A program made the position numbers and the translations under genes. From Melioribacter sp051488685 (lineage in GTDB: Bacteria; Bacteroidota; Ignavibacteria; Ignavibacteriales; Melioribacteraceae), in contig NZ_JBPSEH010000004.1 of NCBI RefSeq assembly GCF_051488685.1, positions 232,516 to 296,515 of the forward strand: a DNA stretch of 64,000 nt. Reading direction: 5' to 3'. Under the pieces are notes generated by a model. It was not told where the DNA came from, ran no database searches, and was given only the letters and a program-made list of their open reading frames with translations. Positions 51,081 through 61,011 of this stretch are shown in pieces. The number at the start of each line of letters is the position of its first letter. Position 1 is the first letter of the stretch.

Positions 51081-52874
51081 ATGCAAAACATACGCAATTT
51101 CTGTATCATAGCTCATATAGATCATGGAAAATCGACAATAGCCGACGGATTGCTCGAATTCACGCATACAATTTCTGAAAGGGAAGCAAAAGAACAATTA
51201 CTCGACAGTCTCGATCTGGAGCGTGAAAGAGGGATTACCATTAAATCCCACGCCATTCAGATGAATTACAATGCTGACGATGGCAATACTTATATCCTGA
51301 ATCTAATTGACACTCCAGGGCACGTCGATTTTTCTTATGAAGTTTCGCGTTCGCTGGCTGCCTGCGAAGGTGCTTTACTTGTTGTCGATGCAGCACAGGG
51401 TGTCGAAGCTCAAACAATCTCAAATTTATATATGGCAATCGATGCAGGTCTGGAAATAATTCCCGTGATTAATAAGATCGATTTGCCCAGCGCGATGATT
51501 GACCAGGTAAAAAAACAAATAATTGATTTAATTGGATGCAAAGAAGACGAAATTATCTTGGCTAGTGCTAAAACACGCGTGGGTATCAAAGAGATACTTG
51601 AGGCTATTGTGGCAAGAGTGCCGGCCCCCCAGGGAAATCCTGATGCTCCATTACAAGCTCTGATATTTGACTCAATATTTGATTCGTATCGTGGAGCTAT
51701 AGCGTATATAAGAGTAGTCAACGGCATAATAAATGAAAAAGATGAAATAAAGTTTTTTGCCAGTGGGAAAAAGTATCTGGCTGAGGAAATTGGAATCCTC
51801 CACTTAAATCGCATCAGGACGGGCAAATTAGAAGCGGGTAATGTGGGATATTTGATTGCCAATGTTAAAGAACTTGAAGATACCAAAGTAGGCGACACTG
51901 TTACGCATGTACGCAACGGTGCCGAAAAGCCGCTACCCGGTTATAAAGAAATTAAACCGATGGTTTACAGTGGTTTGTATCCTACCAATTCAGATGATTA
52001 TGAAGATTTGAGGGACGCCCTCGTAAAATACAAACTCAATGATTCTTCACTAACTTTCACACCAGAAACCTCTGCTGCGCTGGGATTTGGTTTCCGATGC
52101 GGTTTCCTCGGTATGCTTCATATGGAAATTGTTCAGGAAAGATTGGAAAGAGAATTCGGTCAGTCGATTGTTACAACTTTACCTAACGTTGAATACTGGG
52201 TATACAAAAAGAATGGTGAAAAAGTAATTGTAGACAATCCCGCCGATATGCCCCCGCAGGGTGAAATTGATCGAGTTGAAGAACCGTACGTTAGAGCACA
52301 AATTGTAACTCCCAGCGAATACATCGGGAACTTAATGCAACTTGCTATTGAAAAAAGAGGTGTTTACATAAATACTACTTATATTGATCCAACAAGAGCA
52401 GACATGGCATTTGAATTTCCTCTGTCGGAAATCATATTTGACTTCTATGATAAATTAAAATCGATTTCGCGAGGCTATGCTTCTTTCGACTACGAATTTA
52501 TTGGCTACAGAGAATCTGACCTGGTAAAACTAGATATACTACTGAACGGAGAAAAAGTCGATGCACTATCAATCATTGTGCACGAAAAAAAAGCTTATAC
52601 GTGGGGTCAGAAAGTATGTACCAAATTGAAGGAATTGATACCACGTCATATGTTTGAAATTGCCGTTCAGGCCGCTATTGGTAATAAAGTAATTTCCAGA
52701 ACCAATATAAAAGCACTCAGAAAAAATGTACTGGCTAAATGTTACGGGGGCGACATAACAAGAAAAAGGAAACTACTTGAAAAACAAAAGGAAGGTAAAA
52801 AGAGAATGAAACAGGTCGGGAATGTGGAAATTCCTCAGGAAGCCTTTCTGGCAGTTTTGCAAATTGAAGACTAA
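51081..52874 (+). CDS. lepA: Elongation factor 4 (LepA), translational GTPase
   Basis: Ribosome-associated GTPase of 597 residues. G1 AHIDHGKSTIADGLL at the N-terminus, G2 within ERGITIKS, G3 DTPGHVDFSYEV, G4 NKIDLP, and G5 SAKTRVGI. The typical LepA C-terminal domain has TYIDPTRADMAFEFPLSEII, HEKKAYTWGQKVC and the tail KCYGGDITRKRKLLEKQKEG, which inserts toward the peptidyl transferase centre. The order lepA then lepB is a classic pairing also found in E. coli. It is 17 bp upstream of lepB. Confidence 0.97.
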   Translation: MQNIRNFCIIAHIDHGKSTIADGLLEFTHTISEREAKEQLLDSLDLERERGITIKSHAIQMNYNADDGNTYILNLIDTPGHVDFSYEVSRSLAACEGALLVVDAAQGVEAQTISNLYMAIDAGLEIIPVINKIDLPSAMIDQVKKQIIDLIGCKEDEIILASAKTRVGIKEILEAIVARVPAPQGNPDAPLQALIFDSIFDSYRGAIAYIRVVNGIINEKDEIKFFASGKKYLAEEIGILHLNRIRTGKLEAGNVGYLIANVKELEDTKVGDTVTHVRNGAEKPLPGYKEIKPMVYSGLYPTNSDDYEDLRDALVKYKLNDSSLTFTPETSAALGFGFRCGFLGMLHMEIVQERLEREFGQSIVTTLPNVEYWVYKKNGEKVIVDNPADMPPQGEIDRVEEPYVRAQIVTPSEYIGNLMQLAIEKRGVYINTTYIDPTRADMAFEFPLSEIIFDFYDKLKSISRGYASFDYEFIGYRESDLVKLDILLNGEKVDALSIIVHEKKAYTWGQKVCTKLKELIPRHMFEIAVQAAIGNKVISRTNIKALRKNVLAKCYGGDITRKRKLLEKQKEGKKRMKQVGNVEIPQEAFLAVLQIED

Positions 52875-52891
52875 TACTAACTGGGAAAAAT

Positions 52892-53794
52892 ATGGAACAC
52901 AAAAACAAAAAATCCGAAATACCGGTCAAAACTACATTCCAAAAAATTTATGATCAATTTAAGAATCTTTTTTATGCTGCAATTGCTGCTCTATTTATTA
53001 AGACATTCTTTATAGAAACATCGAGGGTACCAACAGGTTCGATGGAAAAGACAATACTTATTGGTGACTTCCTCTTTGTCAATAAATTTATTTACGGAGC
53101 AACTTCTCCTCGTACAATTCCATTTACAAACATTGTATTGCCATATTTTGAATTGCCAGCTATAAAAGATCCCGAAAGGTACGATATAGTTGTATTCGAA
53201 TATCCAGGCGACAGGGACGAGTTGCGTCCGAGTGTAATTAGCAACTACGTAAAAAGATGCATCGGTTTACCGGGCGATACAATTGAAATCATTGATAAGG
53301 TTGTGTTCATAAATGGAGAAGAAGCCTGGATTCCGCCATATATTCAATATGCAAACCCTTATGTAACACCGAAAGGAGTGGCTAACCCGAGAATATTTCC
53401 AAAGGGAGCTAATTTTAACGAAGACAATTATGGTCCAGTCGTAGTTCCCAAAAAAGGAGATGTTATAAAATTATCGACACAAAACATAGAACAGTGGCGA
53501 ACAATAATTGACAGAGAATTTGGAAGAAGAGTTGTCACAGTGGCGGGTGATAAAATTTTGATTGATGGGAAAGAAGTTACCGAATACACAATTAAGAAAG
53601 ATTATTATTTTATGCTCGGAGATAATCGCGATGACAGCGCAGATAGCCGCTTCTGGGGTTTTGTGCCGCGCGACAAAGTTATTGGCCAAGCCTTTATGAT
53701 TTATTGGTCGTGGGATCCTTCAATACCTTTTTCCGATTTCTTTAAATTGCTGGGCTCTGTTCGACTTAATCGAATTGCTAAATTAGTCCACTGA
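52892..53794 (+). CDS. lepB: Signal peptidase I
   Basis: Membrane-bound serine protease that removes Sec and Tat signal peptides. 300 residues with one membrane anchor (LFYAAIAALFIKTFFIE). The catalytic Ser is in VPTGSMEKTI, box C is YDIVVFEYPGD, the catalytic Lys is in NYVKRCIGLPGD, and box E is MLGDNRDDSADSRFWGFVP. A long insert between box D and box E (about 130-215) is common in Bacteroidota enzymes. Given the many exported proteins in the window it is of general use. It precedes a secreted subtilase on the same strand. Confidence 0.95.
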   Translation: MEHKNKKSEIPVKTTFQKIYDQFKNLFYAAIAALFIKTFFIETSRVPTGSMEKTILIGDFLFVNKFIYGATSPRTIPFTNIVLPYFELPAIKDPERYDIVVFEYPGDRDELRPSVISNYVKRCIGLPGDTIEIIDKVVFINGEEAWIPPYIQYANPYVTPKGVANPRIFPKGANFNEDNYGPVVVPKKGDVIKLSTQNIEQWRTIIDREFGRRVVTVAGDKILIDGKEVTEYTIKKDYYFMLGDNRDDSADSRFWGFVPRDKVIGQAFMIYWSWDPSIPFSDFFKLLGSVRLNRIAKLVH

Positions 53795-53800
53795 TTTATA

Positions 53801-55798
53801 ATGAAATTTATTATTATATCTTGCTTTTTGCTAATCACCACTGAATATTTATCTGCCCAGTCGAAGTATTTTGTTTTTTTTAAAGACAAAGAAGATATCA
53901 GCAGTCTTCAAAAAATTGACGAAGGTAAGATCCGCTCGTTACTGAGTCCGTCGACAATCGAAAGACGGAAAAAAATTTTTGGTGAAAACAATCTACTCCG
54001 TTATGAAGACTTGCCTCTAAATTCAAGTTATGTTGATAAACTCAAAAAATTGGGAGCTGAAATTGTACATCAGCTCAAGTGGTTCAATGCGGTTTCATGT
54101 TATATAGAAGAGGGTAAACTCGACGAAATTAAATCTCTTCCTTTTGTCGATTCAGTCAGTGAAGTAAAAAAATATAATTACGTATACCCCGAAAATTATA
54201 ATAAATTGTTTAGTAACTCGATTAGAAAATCGATTTTTAAAGAAAACTACGGTTACTCATTAAAACAAAATCTTCTTTCAGATATTCCATACATCCACGA
54301 TCATGGTATAACTGGTAAAAGTGTTATTATAGGTTTATTAGATACTGGATTTCGTTACAGGGATAATCCTGCCTTGAAATTTGTGAATGTAATTGGTGAA
54401 AAAGATTTCATTCAAAATGACAATATTACTGAGAACGAGCCGTTAAAAGGAGACCTCGCAAATCAGGACAGGCACGGTACGGCGGTCTTATCTATTATTG
54501 CCGGTTATGATCCCGGTAATATAATTGGACCTGCCTACGAAGCTTCTTATTTATTGGCAAAAACAGAAAATGTTTCGTCTGAAACACATCTGGAAGAAGA
54601 CAATTATGCTGCTGGAGTCGAATGGCTCGAAGCCAATGGTGCTTTTATTATAAGCAGTTCACTCGGATATAATATTTTCGATAAACCCGAATCTTCCTAT
54701 CTTTTTGAAGATATGAATGGTAGAACGACAATAGTTGCGCGTGCACTAAATAAAGCTTTTGAATTTGGTGTGGCAACTTTTACCTCGGCGGGGAATGAAG
54801 GTACAACAAGTTGGGGCGCAGAATTCGGCGATAATCGGTACGGGAAAATTATAAGTCCTGCCGATGCCTTTAATGTAATTGCTGTCGGCGCTGTAGATGA
54901 TAGCAACAGAGTTACGAGTTTCAGTAGCCGTGGACCGACGGCCGATGGACGAATTAAACCTGAACTTGTGGCACTGGGTTCAGCCGTAAGTTATGCCACG
55001 TCCGATGGCTATTATTCCGGCAACGGCACTTCTTTTTCGACTCCTATAACAGCGGGCATTGCTGCTTTGTTAAAATCATTTTATCCGCATCTTACTAATG
55101 ACCAAATACGACACATTATGCTCGAGGCAGGCGATAACTCTTCCTCTCCAAATAACGAAAGAGGGTGGGGCTTAATATCCTCTTTGCGAGCAATCAATTT
55201 CCCGAATCTGAACAAAATTGGGAGTTTATATATTCTCAATAAAACTTTTTTTGATACTATGAGTAATGAGATTACTGTTCCTCAAATATATATATCGACC
55301 GACAATGTGAATTTTTCTGTATATCCACTTGTTGAAAAGGAAAAAAATATTTATCAATTCGAACTTCCTGTTTTATCAGATGGAGAAGTAATGTCGTTTT
55401 ATTATACATACGAAATAGACGGAAAAGAAATACGGGTCCCATCGTCAGGATACTATAAAATTCAGTACGGTTTGCTTAACGTTGGTTATAATTTGAATGT
55501 CGTAGAAAAAAGAATCCCTTCTGAACCCACAATACTTCAGAACTATCCTAATCCTTTCAATGCAGAAACAAATATTGAAATTGCTCTTTCCGAAACGAGC
55601 AATATTGAACTGAGTGTATATAATTTATTGGGACAAAAGGTCTATACGCTTTATGAGGGAGCTTTAAACGAAGGCTGGCATAAGTTCAAATGGAACGGAT
55701 CAAGTAATAATAATCAATATGTTTCGAACGGTATATATTTTTGCAGGTTTTTGATTAATGGGAAGCAAAAAGTTATTAAAATCATGTTGATGAGGTAA
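53801..55798 (+). CDS. Secreted subtilisin-like (S8) serine protease with type IX sorting domain
   Basis: 665 residues: signal peptide (FIIISCFLLITTEYLSAQ), a pro-region (about 20-155) with RKKIFGENNLLRYEDLPLNS, and the catalytic domain. Catalytic Asp is in IIGLLDTGFRY, His in QDRHGTAVLSI and Ser in GNGTSFSTPITAGIAALL, with the oxyanion Asn in TSAGNEGT. A beta domain follows, and the last 85 residues are a type A sorting domain beginning LQNYPNPFNAETNIEIAL and including SVYNLLGQKVYTLYEG and GIYFCRF. Such a domain directs transport across the outer membrane by the type IX system. It starts 6 bp after lepB, and an O-methyltransferase follows directly. Confidence 0.94.
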   Translation: MKFIIISCFLLITTEYLSAQSKYFVFFKDKEDISSLQKIDEGKIRSLLSPSTIERRKKIFGENNLLRYEDLPLNSSYVDKLKKLGAEIVHQLKWFNAVSCYIEEGKLDEIKSLPFVDSVSEVKKYNYVYPENYNKLFSNSIRKSIFKENYGYSLKQNLLSDIPYIHDHGITGKSVIIGLLDTGFRYRDNPALKFVNVIGEKDFIQNDNITENEPLKGDLANQDRHGTAVLSIIAGYDPGNIIGPAYEASYLLAKTENVSSETHLEEDNYAAGVEWLEANGAFIISSSLGYNIFDKPESSYLFEDMNGRTTIVARALNKAFEFGVATFTSAGNEGTTSWGAEFGDNRYGKIISPADAFNVIAVGAVDDSNRVTSFSSRGPTADGRIKPELVALGSAVSYATSDGYYSGNGTSFSTPITAGIAALLKSFYPHLTNDQIRHIMLEAGDNSSSPNNERGWGLISSLRAINFPNLNKIGSLYILNKTFFDTMSNEITVPQIYISTDNVNFSVYPLVEKEKNIYQFELPVLSDGEVMSFYYTYEIDGKEIRVPSSGYYKIQYGLLNVGYNLNVVEKRIPSEPTILQNYPNPFNAETNIEIALSETSNIELSVYNLLGQKVYTLYEGALNEGWHKFKWNGSSNNNQYVSNGIYFCRFLINGKQKVIKIMLMR

Positions 55799-55799
55799 T

Positions 55800-56444
55800 A
55801 TGCCGGAAATTATTAATAAGATTCAGATAGACTATCTTAAGAAACTACGTAAGAATGACGACCCTCTCATTTTTGAGATGGAGGAATTTGCCCTCAATAA
55901 CAGAATTCCTATACTCGACTGGAAAGCTGCTGAATTATTGGAGCAATTAATACTGATTTCGCGCCCCAAAAGAGTTCTCGAAATTGGTATGGCAATCGGT
56001 TATTCAACCATACGGATTGCAAAAGAACTCAGAAAAAAGGGGGTGATCGATACTATCGAGAAAAGTAAAGATAACATAGTACTAGCAGCTGAGTTCATTG
56101 AACGCTCAGGTCTATCAGATAAGATTCAAATTATAGAGGGCGACGCTTTGTCGATAATGCCTTCGCTTCAAAAAAAATATAATTTTATTTTTCTCGATGC
56201 CGACAAAGAAGACTACGAAAAACTTTTTTATTACTCGTTAATGCTTCTTAAAAAAGGGGGAATATTATTCATCGACAATTTGCTGTGGCATGGTTATCCT
56301 GCTGCCAATCGTGTACCTCTTTCTTATAATAAGTCAACCAGTATAATTCGTCAATTCAATCAACTTTTTTTAGAGCATCCGGCACTCAGTTCTTCTATCC
56401 TTCCCGTAGGCGACGGTATCGGTATAGGAGTTAAATTAAAATGA
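55800..56444 (+). CDS. SAM-dependent O-methyltransferase (TrmR/COMT-like)
   Basis: 214 residues. Class I methyltransferase fold with SAM motif I RVLEIGMAIGYSTIRIA, acidic motif II TIEKS, IIEGDALSIMP and motif III FIFLDADKEDYEKLF plus GGILFIDNLLWHG, where Asp and Asn would bind a divalent metal as in catechol O-methyltransferases. The bacterial group closest in form includes YrrM/TrmR, which methylates 5-hydroxyuridine in tRNA, so a tRNA role is plausible but unproven. It begins one base after the protease stop and ends in an ATGA overlap with the next gene. Confidence 0.87.
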   Translation: MPEIINKIQIDYLKKLRKNDDPLIFEMEEFALNNRIPILDWKAAELLEQLILISRPKRVLEIGMAIGYSTIRIAKELRKKGVIDTIEKSKDNIVLAAEFIERSGLSDKIQIIEGDALSIMPSLQKKYNFIFLDADKEDYEKLFYYSLMLLKKGGILFIDNLLWHGYPAANRVPLSYNKSTSIIRQFNQLFLEHPALSSSILPVGDGIGIGVKLK

Positions 56445-56872
56445 AAGATTCAAAATTAGAAGCGGAAAAAATTTGTAATTACATCGAAGATCTATCTAAA
56501 GGTAAACTTCATTTTAAAGAAGATATCTATAGACTGGCTGAATTATCGATAAAGTCGGATAAATTGGAATTGCTCGAACAGCTTTCGTTTCATGCCAAAT
56601 TTTCGAGGGGTATTATCAGCATTATTCAGAGAAAAGACGAACATCTGGAGAACGAATATTTACAGACAATTGAGAAAGAATATCTTGACACTATTATCAA
56701 AATCAGGGAATTACTGGTAAGCATTTTGTCTAATGCTACCGATTTTCTTCGCACAATTTTTGAGGAAAAATATCTACAGCTTACTTACGAATCGATGAAT
56801 AATTTGAAATTTCTATGTGAGGATTTGAGTTTTCTAAAGCTCTATTTTAACGACATGAAATACGGCAAGTAA
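56441..56872 (+). CDS. Hypothetical helical protein
   Basis: 143 residues, all predicted helical and charged, with no signal peptide or membrane segment. The central KFSRGIISIIQRKDEHLENE and YLDTIIKIRELLVSIL suggest a helical bundle, possibly a dimer. No family is recognised. It is translationally coupled to the O-methyltransferase (ATGA), which is the only hint of function. A hairpin follows the stop. Confidence 0.65.
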   Translation: MKDSKLEAEKICNYIEDLSKGKLHFKEDIYRLAELSIKSDKLELLEQLSFHAKFSRGIISIIQRKDEHLENEYLQTIEKEYLDTIIKIRELLVSILSNATDFLRTIFEEKYLQLTYESMNNLKFLCEDLSFLKLYFNDMKYGK

Positions 56873-56873
56873 A

Positions 56874-56903
56874 GAAGGGTTGAAGACGAGCTACCAACCC
56901 TTC
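56874..56903. terminator. Hairpin between convergent genes
   Basis: GAAGGGTTG (56874-56882) pairs perfectly with CAACCCTTC (56895-56903), 9 bp with a 12-nt loop, between the helical protein and the Rrf2 gene. On the minus strand a short T-rich stretch (CTTTACTT) follows; probably bidirectional. Confidence 0.6.
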
Positions 56904-56911
56904 ACAAAATG

Positions 56912-57352
56912 TTATTTCTGACGTGAGGTGTTTTTACTGAGGGTTTCTGCATATTTTTCTGCTACTTCTTGCACCGACTTGCTTGATATCAAATTATAAA
57001 TTCTATTTCTTAATTCTTCCCATTCGTCGTGCAGAGGGCATGGATTTTCTTCGGAGCATTCTTTTAAGCCCGTAACGCATTTAAGGTTAATAACTGGTCC
57101 TTCGACTCTTTCTACGATTTCCAGAATAGAACTTTTCTTTGCCAATTCGGTAATTCTAAAGCCGCCACCTCTGCCTTTAAACGAATCGACATAGCCATAT
57201 TTTGCCATTCTCTGAAGGATTTTTGCCAAATAATGTGAAGGAATATCTTCGCTTTTAGCAATCTCAGACGACATTACTAATCTGTCTTTCGATTGGCGCG
57301 CTAAAAATAAAATTGCTCTAATTGCATATTCTCCAGTTTTGGTGTAAATCAT
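56912..57352 (-). CDS. Rrf2-family regulator with three-cysteine cluster motif
   Basis: 146 residues. Rrf2 winged HTH at the N-terminus (YTKTGEYAIRAILFLARQ, SSEIAKSEDIPSHYLAKILQ), then the wing RGGGFRI. Cys92, Cys99 and Cys105 (KCVTGLKECSEENPCPLH) match the spacing of the iron-sulfur ligands of IscR and NsrR, so it probably senses iron-sulfur status, nitric oxide or oxygen. No isc, suf or nitric-oxide gene is next to it. A TAAGAT/ATCTTA pair lies in the upstream gap (57367-57396) but is too weak to call an operator. Confidence 0.9.
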   Translation of the reverse strand: MIYTKTGEYAIRAILFLARQSKDRLVMSSEIAKSEDIPSHYLAKILQRMAKYGYVDSFKGRGGGFRITELAKKSSILEIVERVEGPVINLKCVTGLKECSEENPCPLHDEWEELRNRIYNLISSKSVQEVAEKYAETLSKNTSRQK

Positions 57353-57454
57353 ACTTCAGTCCTCTCTAAGATTATTAAAAAGAGATTTATATCTTAATTA
57401 AAATTAGTTATTTAGTCCATATTTGTCAATATTTTCGGATATGATATATAAAAT

Positions 57455-58087
57455 TTATTTGTAAATTTTTTCAAGTCTTTCTGTAAGTTCTATCGGGCGT
57501 TTGCCGTCGTTTTGTGGGGGAAAATGACTCTCGAGGTCAGATTTAAACTGCTCGTAATTAAGAGCTGGCAAGCTAAAAATAATTTCAGGTTTAGATGTGA
57601 AAATGTTGTCTTCTATGACAGCTTCGTATTTTGATAATAAATGGTGGACGGAACTTGAATGCTTATAATTGTATTTTAGAGAAGTCCTCAAAAAAAGATT
57701 TAATTCTTTAATTTCTGAGTTTCTGAGCAATTCATAAGCTCCGTTATAATAAGCTTTTCCGAGTAGACCTACGCCCAATTTAACACCCCCGAAATAGCGG
57801 GTTACAATCACAATTATGTTTGTTAAATCAAAGTGATTTATGGCATTTAATATTCTGATGCCGGCAGTGCCACTCGGCTCGCCGTCGTCAGAATATCTAA
57901 AATTCCCGTCGGCAATTTTGAAAGCATAACAATTATGCGTGGCATCGTAATATTTTTTCCTTATGCGTTCCAGAATTTCTTCTGCAGCATCAATCGTCTC
58001 GGCAGGAAAACCCTGCGACAGAAAGAGCGAACCTTTTTCCCTGAATTTATATTGACTCTCTTTTTTCAACGTTTTTATTGTTGTCAT
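57455..58087 (-). CDS. yigZ: YigZ/IMPACT-family protein
   Basis: 210 residues of the UPF0029 family. The N-terminal domain has the signature YYDATHNCYAFKI, RYSDDGEPSGTAGIRIL, IIVIVTRYFGGVKLGVGLLG and KAYYNGAYELL (about residues 45-130). The C-terminal ferredoxin-like part (about 140-205) is present too. Family members are linked to translation or nucleic-acid binding, but the biochemical role in bacteria is not settled. It is transcribed divergently from uvrA, with 80 bp between their starts. Confidence 0.9.
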   Translation of the reverse strand: MTTIKTLKKESQYKFREKGSLFLSQGFPAETIDAAEEILERIRKKYYDATHNCYAFKIADGNFRYSDDGEPSGTAGIRILNAINHFDLTNIIVIVTRYFGGVKLGVGLLGKAYYNGAYELLRNSEIKELNLFLRTSLKYNYKHSSSVHHLLSKYEAVIEDNIFTSKPEIIFSLPALNYEQFKSDLESHFPPQNDGKRPIELTERLEKIYK

Positions 58088-58167
58088 TGGTATAAGTAGA
58101 AAAATGGATTGATTTTAGTCTGTTTATTATATAAAATAAGAGATTGAACTTGAGCAAATTTATTGAA

Positions 58168-61011
58168 ATGGAAGAACATAATAAAATTATAATAAAAGGA
58201 GCGCGGGAACATAATCTGAAGAATATCGATCTGGAAATTCCGCGTGATACTCTTACGGTTATTACAGGTTTATCCGGCTCGGGTAAATCTACGCTTGCAT
58301 TCGATACTATTTATGCAGAAGGACAGCGGCGTTACATTGAATCGTTATCGACATACGCACGCCAATTTTTGACTCTACTGGAAAAACCAGATGTCGATTT
58401 AATCGAAGGATTAAGTCCTTCTATTTCTATCGAACAAAAAACTACGGCAAGCAATCCACGCTCAACTGTTGGTACTATTACCGAAATTTATGACTATCTC
58501 AGATTACTCTATGCACGGATTGGAAAAGTTTACTGTTATAATTGCGGTAGACCTGTTGAAAAACAATCGTCCGACCAGATTATTGATATTATACTGAATG
58601 AATTTGCTGAGAAAAAAATTCAAATACTTGCGCCGGTCATTCACGGCAGGAAAGGGCACTATCGAGAATTGTTTAATGAAATCCTCAGGGATGGTTTTTT
58701 GAGGGTACGTGTTGACGGGGTCGTACACGAATTAATTGATAATTTTAAAGTGGATAGATATAAAACACACGACATCGAAATAGTTATCGATCGATTGAAG
58801 GTTAATCAGGCTTCCAAATATCGGATTCGTCAATCGGTTGAAGTAGCTCTAAATTACGGTAATGGAAGTGTAATTATTAACGATGGGGAAAATGACCATT
58901 GGTACAGTAGAGATTTTGCATGTGCACATTGTGGTATCGGATTTCAAGAACTTGCACCAAATTCATTTTCTTTTAACTCCCCTTACGGATCGTGCACAGA
59001 ATGTGATGGCCTTGGAGAAAAAAAAGAGCTCGATATTTATTTGATTATACCCGACTGGGACAAATCTATTAACCAGGAAGGAATTGCACCTCTGGGGAAA
59101 CCCCGATCAATTTGGTTTTTTAAACAACTTGAAAGTGTTGCGAAACAATTTGGTTTTGACTTCGATACTCCCCTTAAAAATTTGGATAAAACACAACTCG
59201 ATGTTTTATTAAACGGTACACAGGAAAAAATTCCTTTTACTTATACATACGCCGGCGATAAAGAAGTTACTTATATGCATAAGTTTGGTGGGGTTTTGAA
59301 TTATATTAAACATTACTATGAAAGCACATCGTCAAATAAAGTTCGTCAATGGGCAGAAGCTTATATGAGTACTCATACGTGTTCTGCCTGCAACGGTGGA
59401 CGACTTAAGAAGGAAGCATTGTCTGTTAAGGTTGGCGATTTGAATATTGCCGAAGTTTCAAATCTATCGATCGATAATGCCCTAAAATATTTCAATAACC
59501 TCAAGCTTACCGAAAGAGAAGAATTGATTGCAAAACAAATTCTGAGGGAAATAAAATCGAGATTACAATTTTTAATGAACGTAGGTCTGAGCTATTTGAC
59601 TTTAGGACGTTCTGCCAGGACTCTCTCCGGCGGAGAATCGCAAAGAATACGACTTGCAACACAAATCGGCTCGCAACTTTCGGGTGTACTTTATGTACTT
59701 GACGAACCGAGTATTGGATTGCACCAATCAGACAATGTGAGACTTATCGAATCATTAAAGAATTTGCGCGACCTTGGCAATACCGTCATCGTTGTTGAAC
59801 ATGATAAACAAACAATTGAAAACTCTGATTACATTGTTGACCTCGGCCCCAAGGCCGGAGAACACGGAGGTAAAATATGCGTTACTGGGAAAACGAAAGA
59901 ATTAATGGAAATTGACGATCGATTTAATTCGCTAACGCTTGAATACATAAAAAATAAAAAGAAGATTGATATACCCTTAGAGAGAAGAAAAGGTACTGGT
60001 AAATTTCTGGAATTGATAGGGGCATCTGGAAATAATTTAAAGAACGTAAATCTCAAAATTCCTCTTGGTACATTAACTCTTATAACAGGGGTTAGTGGAT
60101 CTGGCAAATCAACATTGATTAACGAGACTCTGGTTCCCGTACTCTATAAGAAAATTTATAATTCTAAAGTTGTTCCACTGCCTTATAAAGACATAAGAGG
60201 ACTCGAATATATTGATAAAATAATCGAGATTGACCAGATGCCAATCGGCAGGACTCCTAGATCAAATCCAGCTACTTACACGGGTATTTTCACGCATATC
60301 AGAGATCTATTTGCGCAGCTACCTGAATCGAAAGTGCGTGGTTATAATGCTGGGCGTTTTAGTTTCAATGTCAAAGGAGGTAGATGCGAAGAATGTGGTG
60401 GCGATGGAGTTAAAAAAATCGAAATGAATTTTTTGCCGGATGTTTATGTGGTTTGCGAAGCTTGCAATGGAAGAAGATACAACAGAGAGACCCTCGAAAT
60501 TCTATACAAGACAAAATCAATATCTGATGTTCTGGAGATGACAGTTGAGGAAGCTCTGAATTTTTTTGAAGATCTACCCGTACTTCAAAGAAAAATTAAA
60601 GCTCTCTATGACGTCGGATTGGGTTACATTCGATTGGGTCAGCAGGCTACTACTTTGTCGGGTGGTGAAGCACAGCGTATTAAATTAGCTGCAGAATTGA
60701 GTAAAGTGGCAACTGGCAAAACATTATATGTGCTCGATGAACCAACAACTGGTCTCCATTTTGAAGATGTAAGAATTTTATTAAATGTATTGAATCAACT
60801 TGTCGATAAGGGGAATACGGTAATTGTAATTGAGCACAATCTGGATGTAATAAAAGTGGCAGATTATATTATCGATCTTGGACCTGGAGGAGGTGATGCC
60901 GGCGGAAATATTATAGCCGCCGGTACGCCCGAAGAAATTGCAAATGTTGAAGAAAGCATTACGGGAAAATTTCTGAAAAAAGAATTAACTTATAATTTAA
61001 ATTTTACTTAA
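58168..61011 (+). CDS. uvrA: Excinuclease ABC subunit A
   Basis: Damage-recognition ATPase of nucleotide excision repair. 947 residues from the preferred ATG. N-terminal KIIIKGAREHNLKNIDLEIP, Walker A TGLSGSGKST, RRYIESLSTYARQFL, the UvrB-binding and insertion domains with the zinc-binding CYNCGRP and CAHCGIGF...CTECDGLG regions, signature LSGGESQRIRLA and Walker B VLYVLDEPSIGL. The second ABC module has TGVSGSGKSTL, the zinc finger CEECGGDG...CEACNGRRY, LSGGEAQRIKLA and LYVLDEPTTGLH. A TTG at 58144 would add eight residues not usual in the family. The 3' end overlaps convergent ribH by 15 bp. Confidence 0.97.
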   Translation: MEEHNKIIIKGAREHNLKNIDLEIPRDTLTVITGLSGSGKSTLAFDTIYAEGQRRYIESLSTYARQFLTLLEKPDVDLIEGLSPSISIEQKTTASNPRSTVGTITEIYDYLRLLYARIGKVYCYNCGRPVEKQSSDQIIDIILNEFAEKKIQILAPVIHGRKGHYRELFNEILRDGFLRVRVDGVVHELIDNFKVDRYKTHDIEIVIDRLKVNQASKYRIRQSVEVALNYGNGSVIINDGENDHWYSRDFACAHCGIGFQELAPNSFSFNSPYGSCTECDGLGEKKELDIYLIIPDWDKSINQEGIAPLGKPRSIWFFKQLESVAKQFGFDFDTPLKNLDKTQLDVLLNGTQEKIPFTYTYAGDKEVTYMHKFGGVLNYIKHYYESTSSNKVRQWAEAYMSTHTCSACNGGRLKKEALSVKVGDLNIAEVSNLSIDNALKYFNNLKLTEREELIAKQILREIKSRLQFLMNVGLSYLTLGRSARTLSGGESQRIRLATQIGSQLSGVLYVLDEPSIGLHQSDNVRLIESLKNLRDLGNTVIVVEHDKQTIENSDYIVDLGPKAGEHGGKICVTGKTKELMEIDDRFNSLTLEYIKNKKKIDIPLERRKGTGKFLELIGASGNNLKNVNLKIPLGTLTLITGVSGSGKSTLINETLVPVLYKKIYNSKVVPLPYKDIRGLEYIDKIIEIDQMPIGRTPRSNPATYTGIFTHIRDLFAQLPESKVRGYNAGRFSFNVKGGRCEECGGDGVKKIEMNFLPDVYVVCEACNGRRYNRETLEILYKTKSISDVLEMTVEEALNFFEDLPVLQRKIKALYDVGLGYIRLGQQATTLSGGEAQRIKLAAELSKVATGKTLYVLDEPTTGLHFEDVRILLNVLNQLVDKGNTVIVIEHNLDVIKVADYIIDLGPGGGDAGGNIIAAGTPEEIANVEESITGKFLKKELTYNLNFT

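Noticed and set aside
57367..57396. TAAGAT-N18-ATCTTA as an Rrf2 operator
   Set aside because: Short half-sites with a long spacer in A/T-rich DNA; it could easily be chance, and it does not resemble known IscR or NsrR sites.
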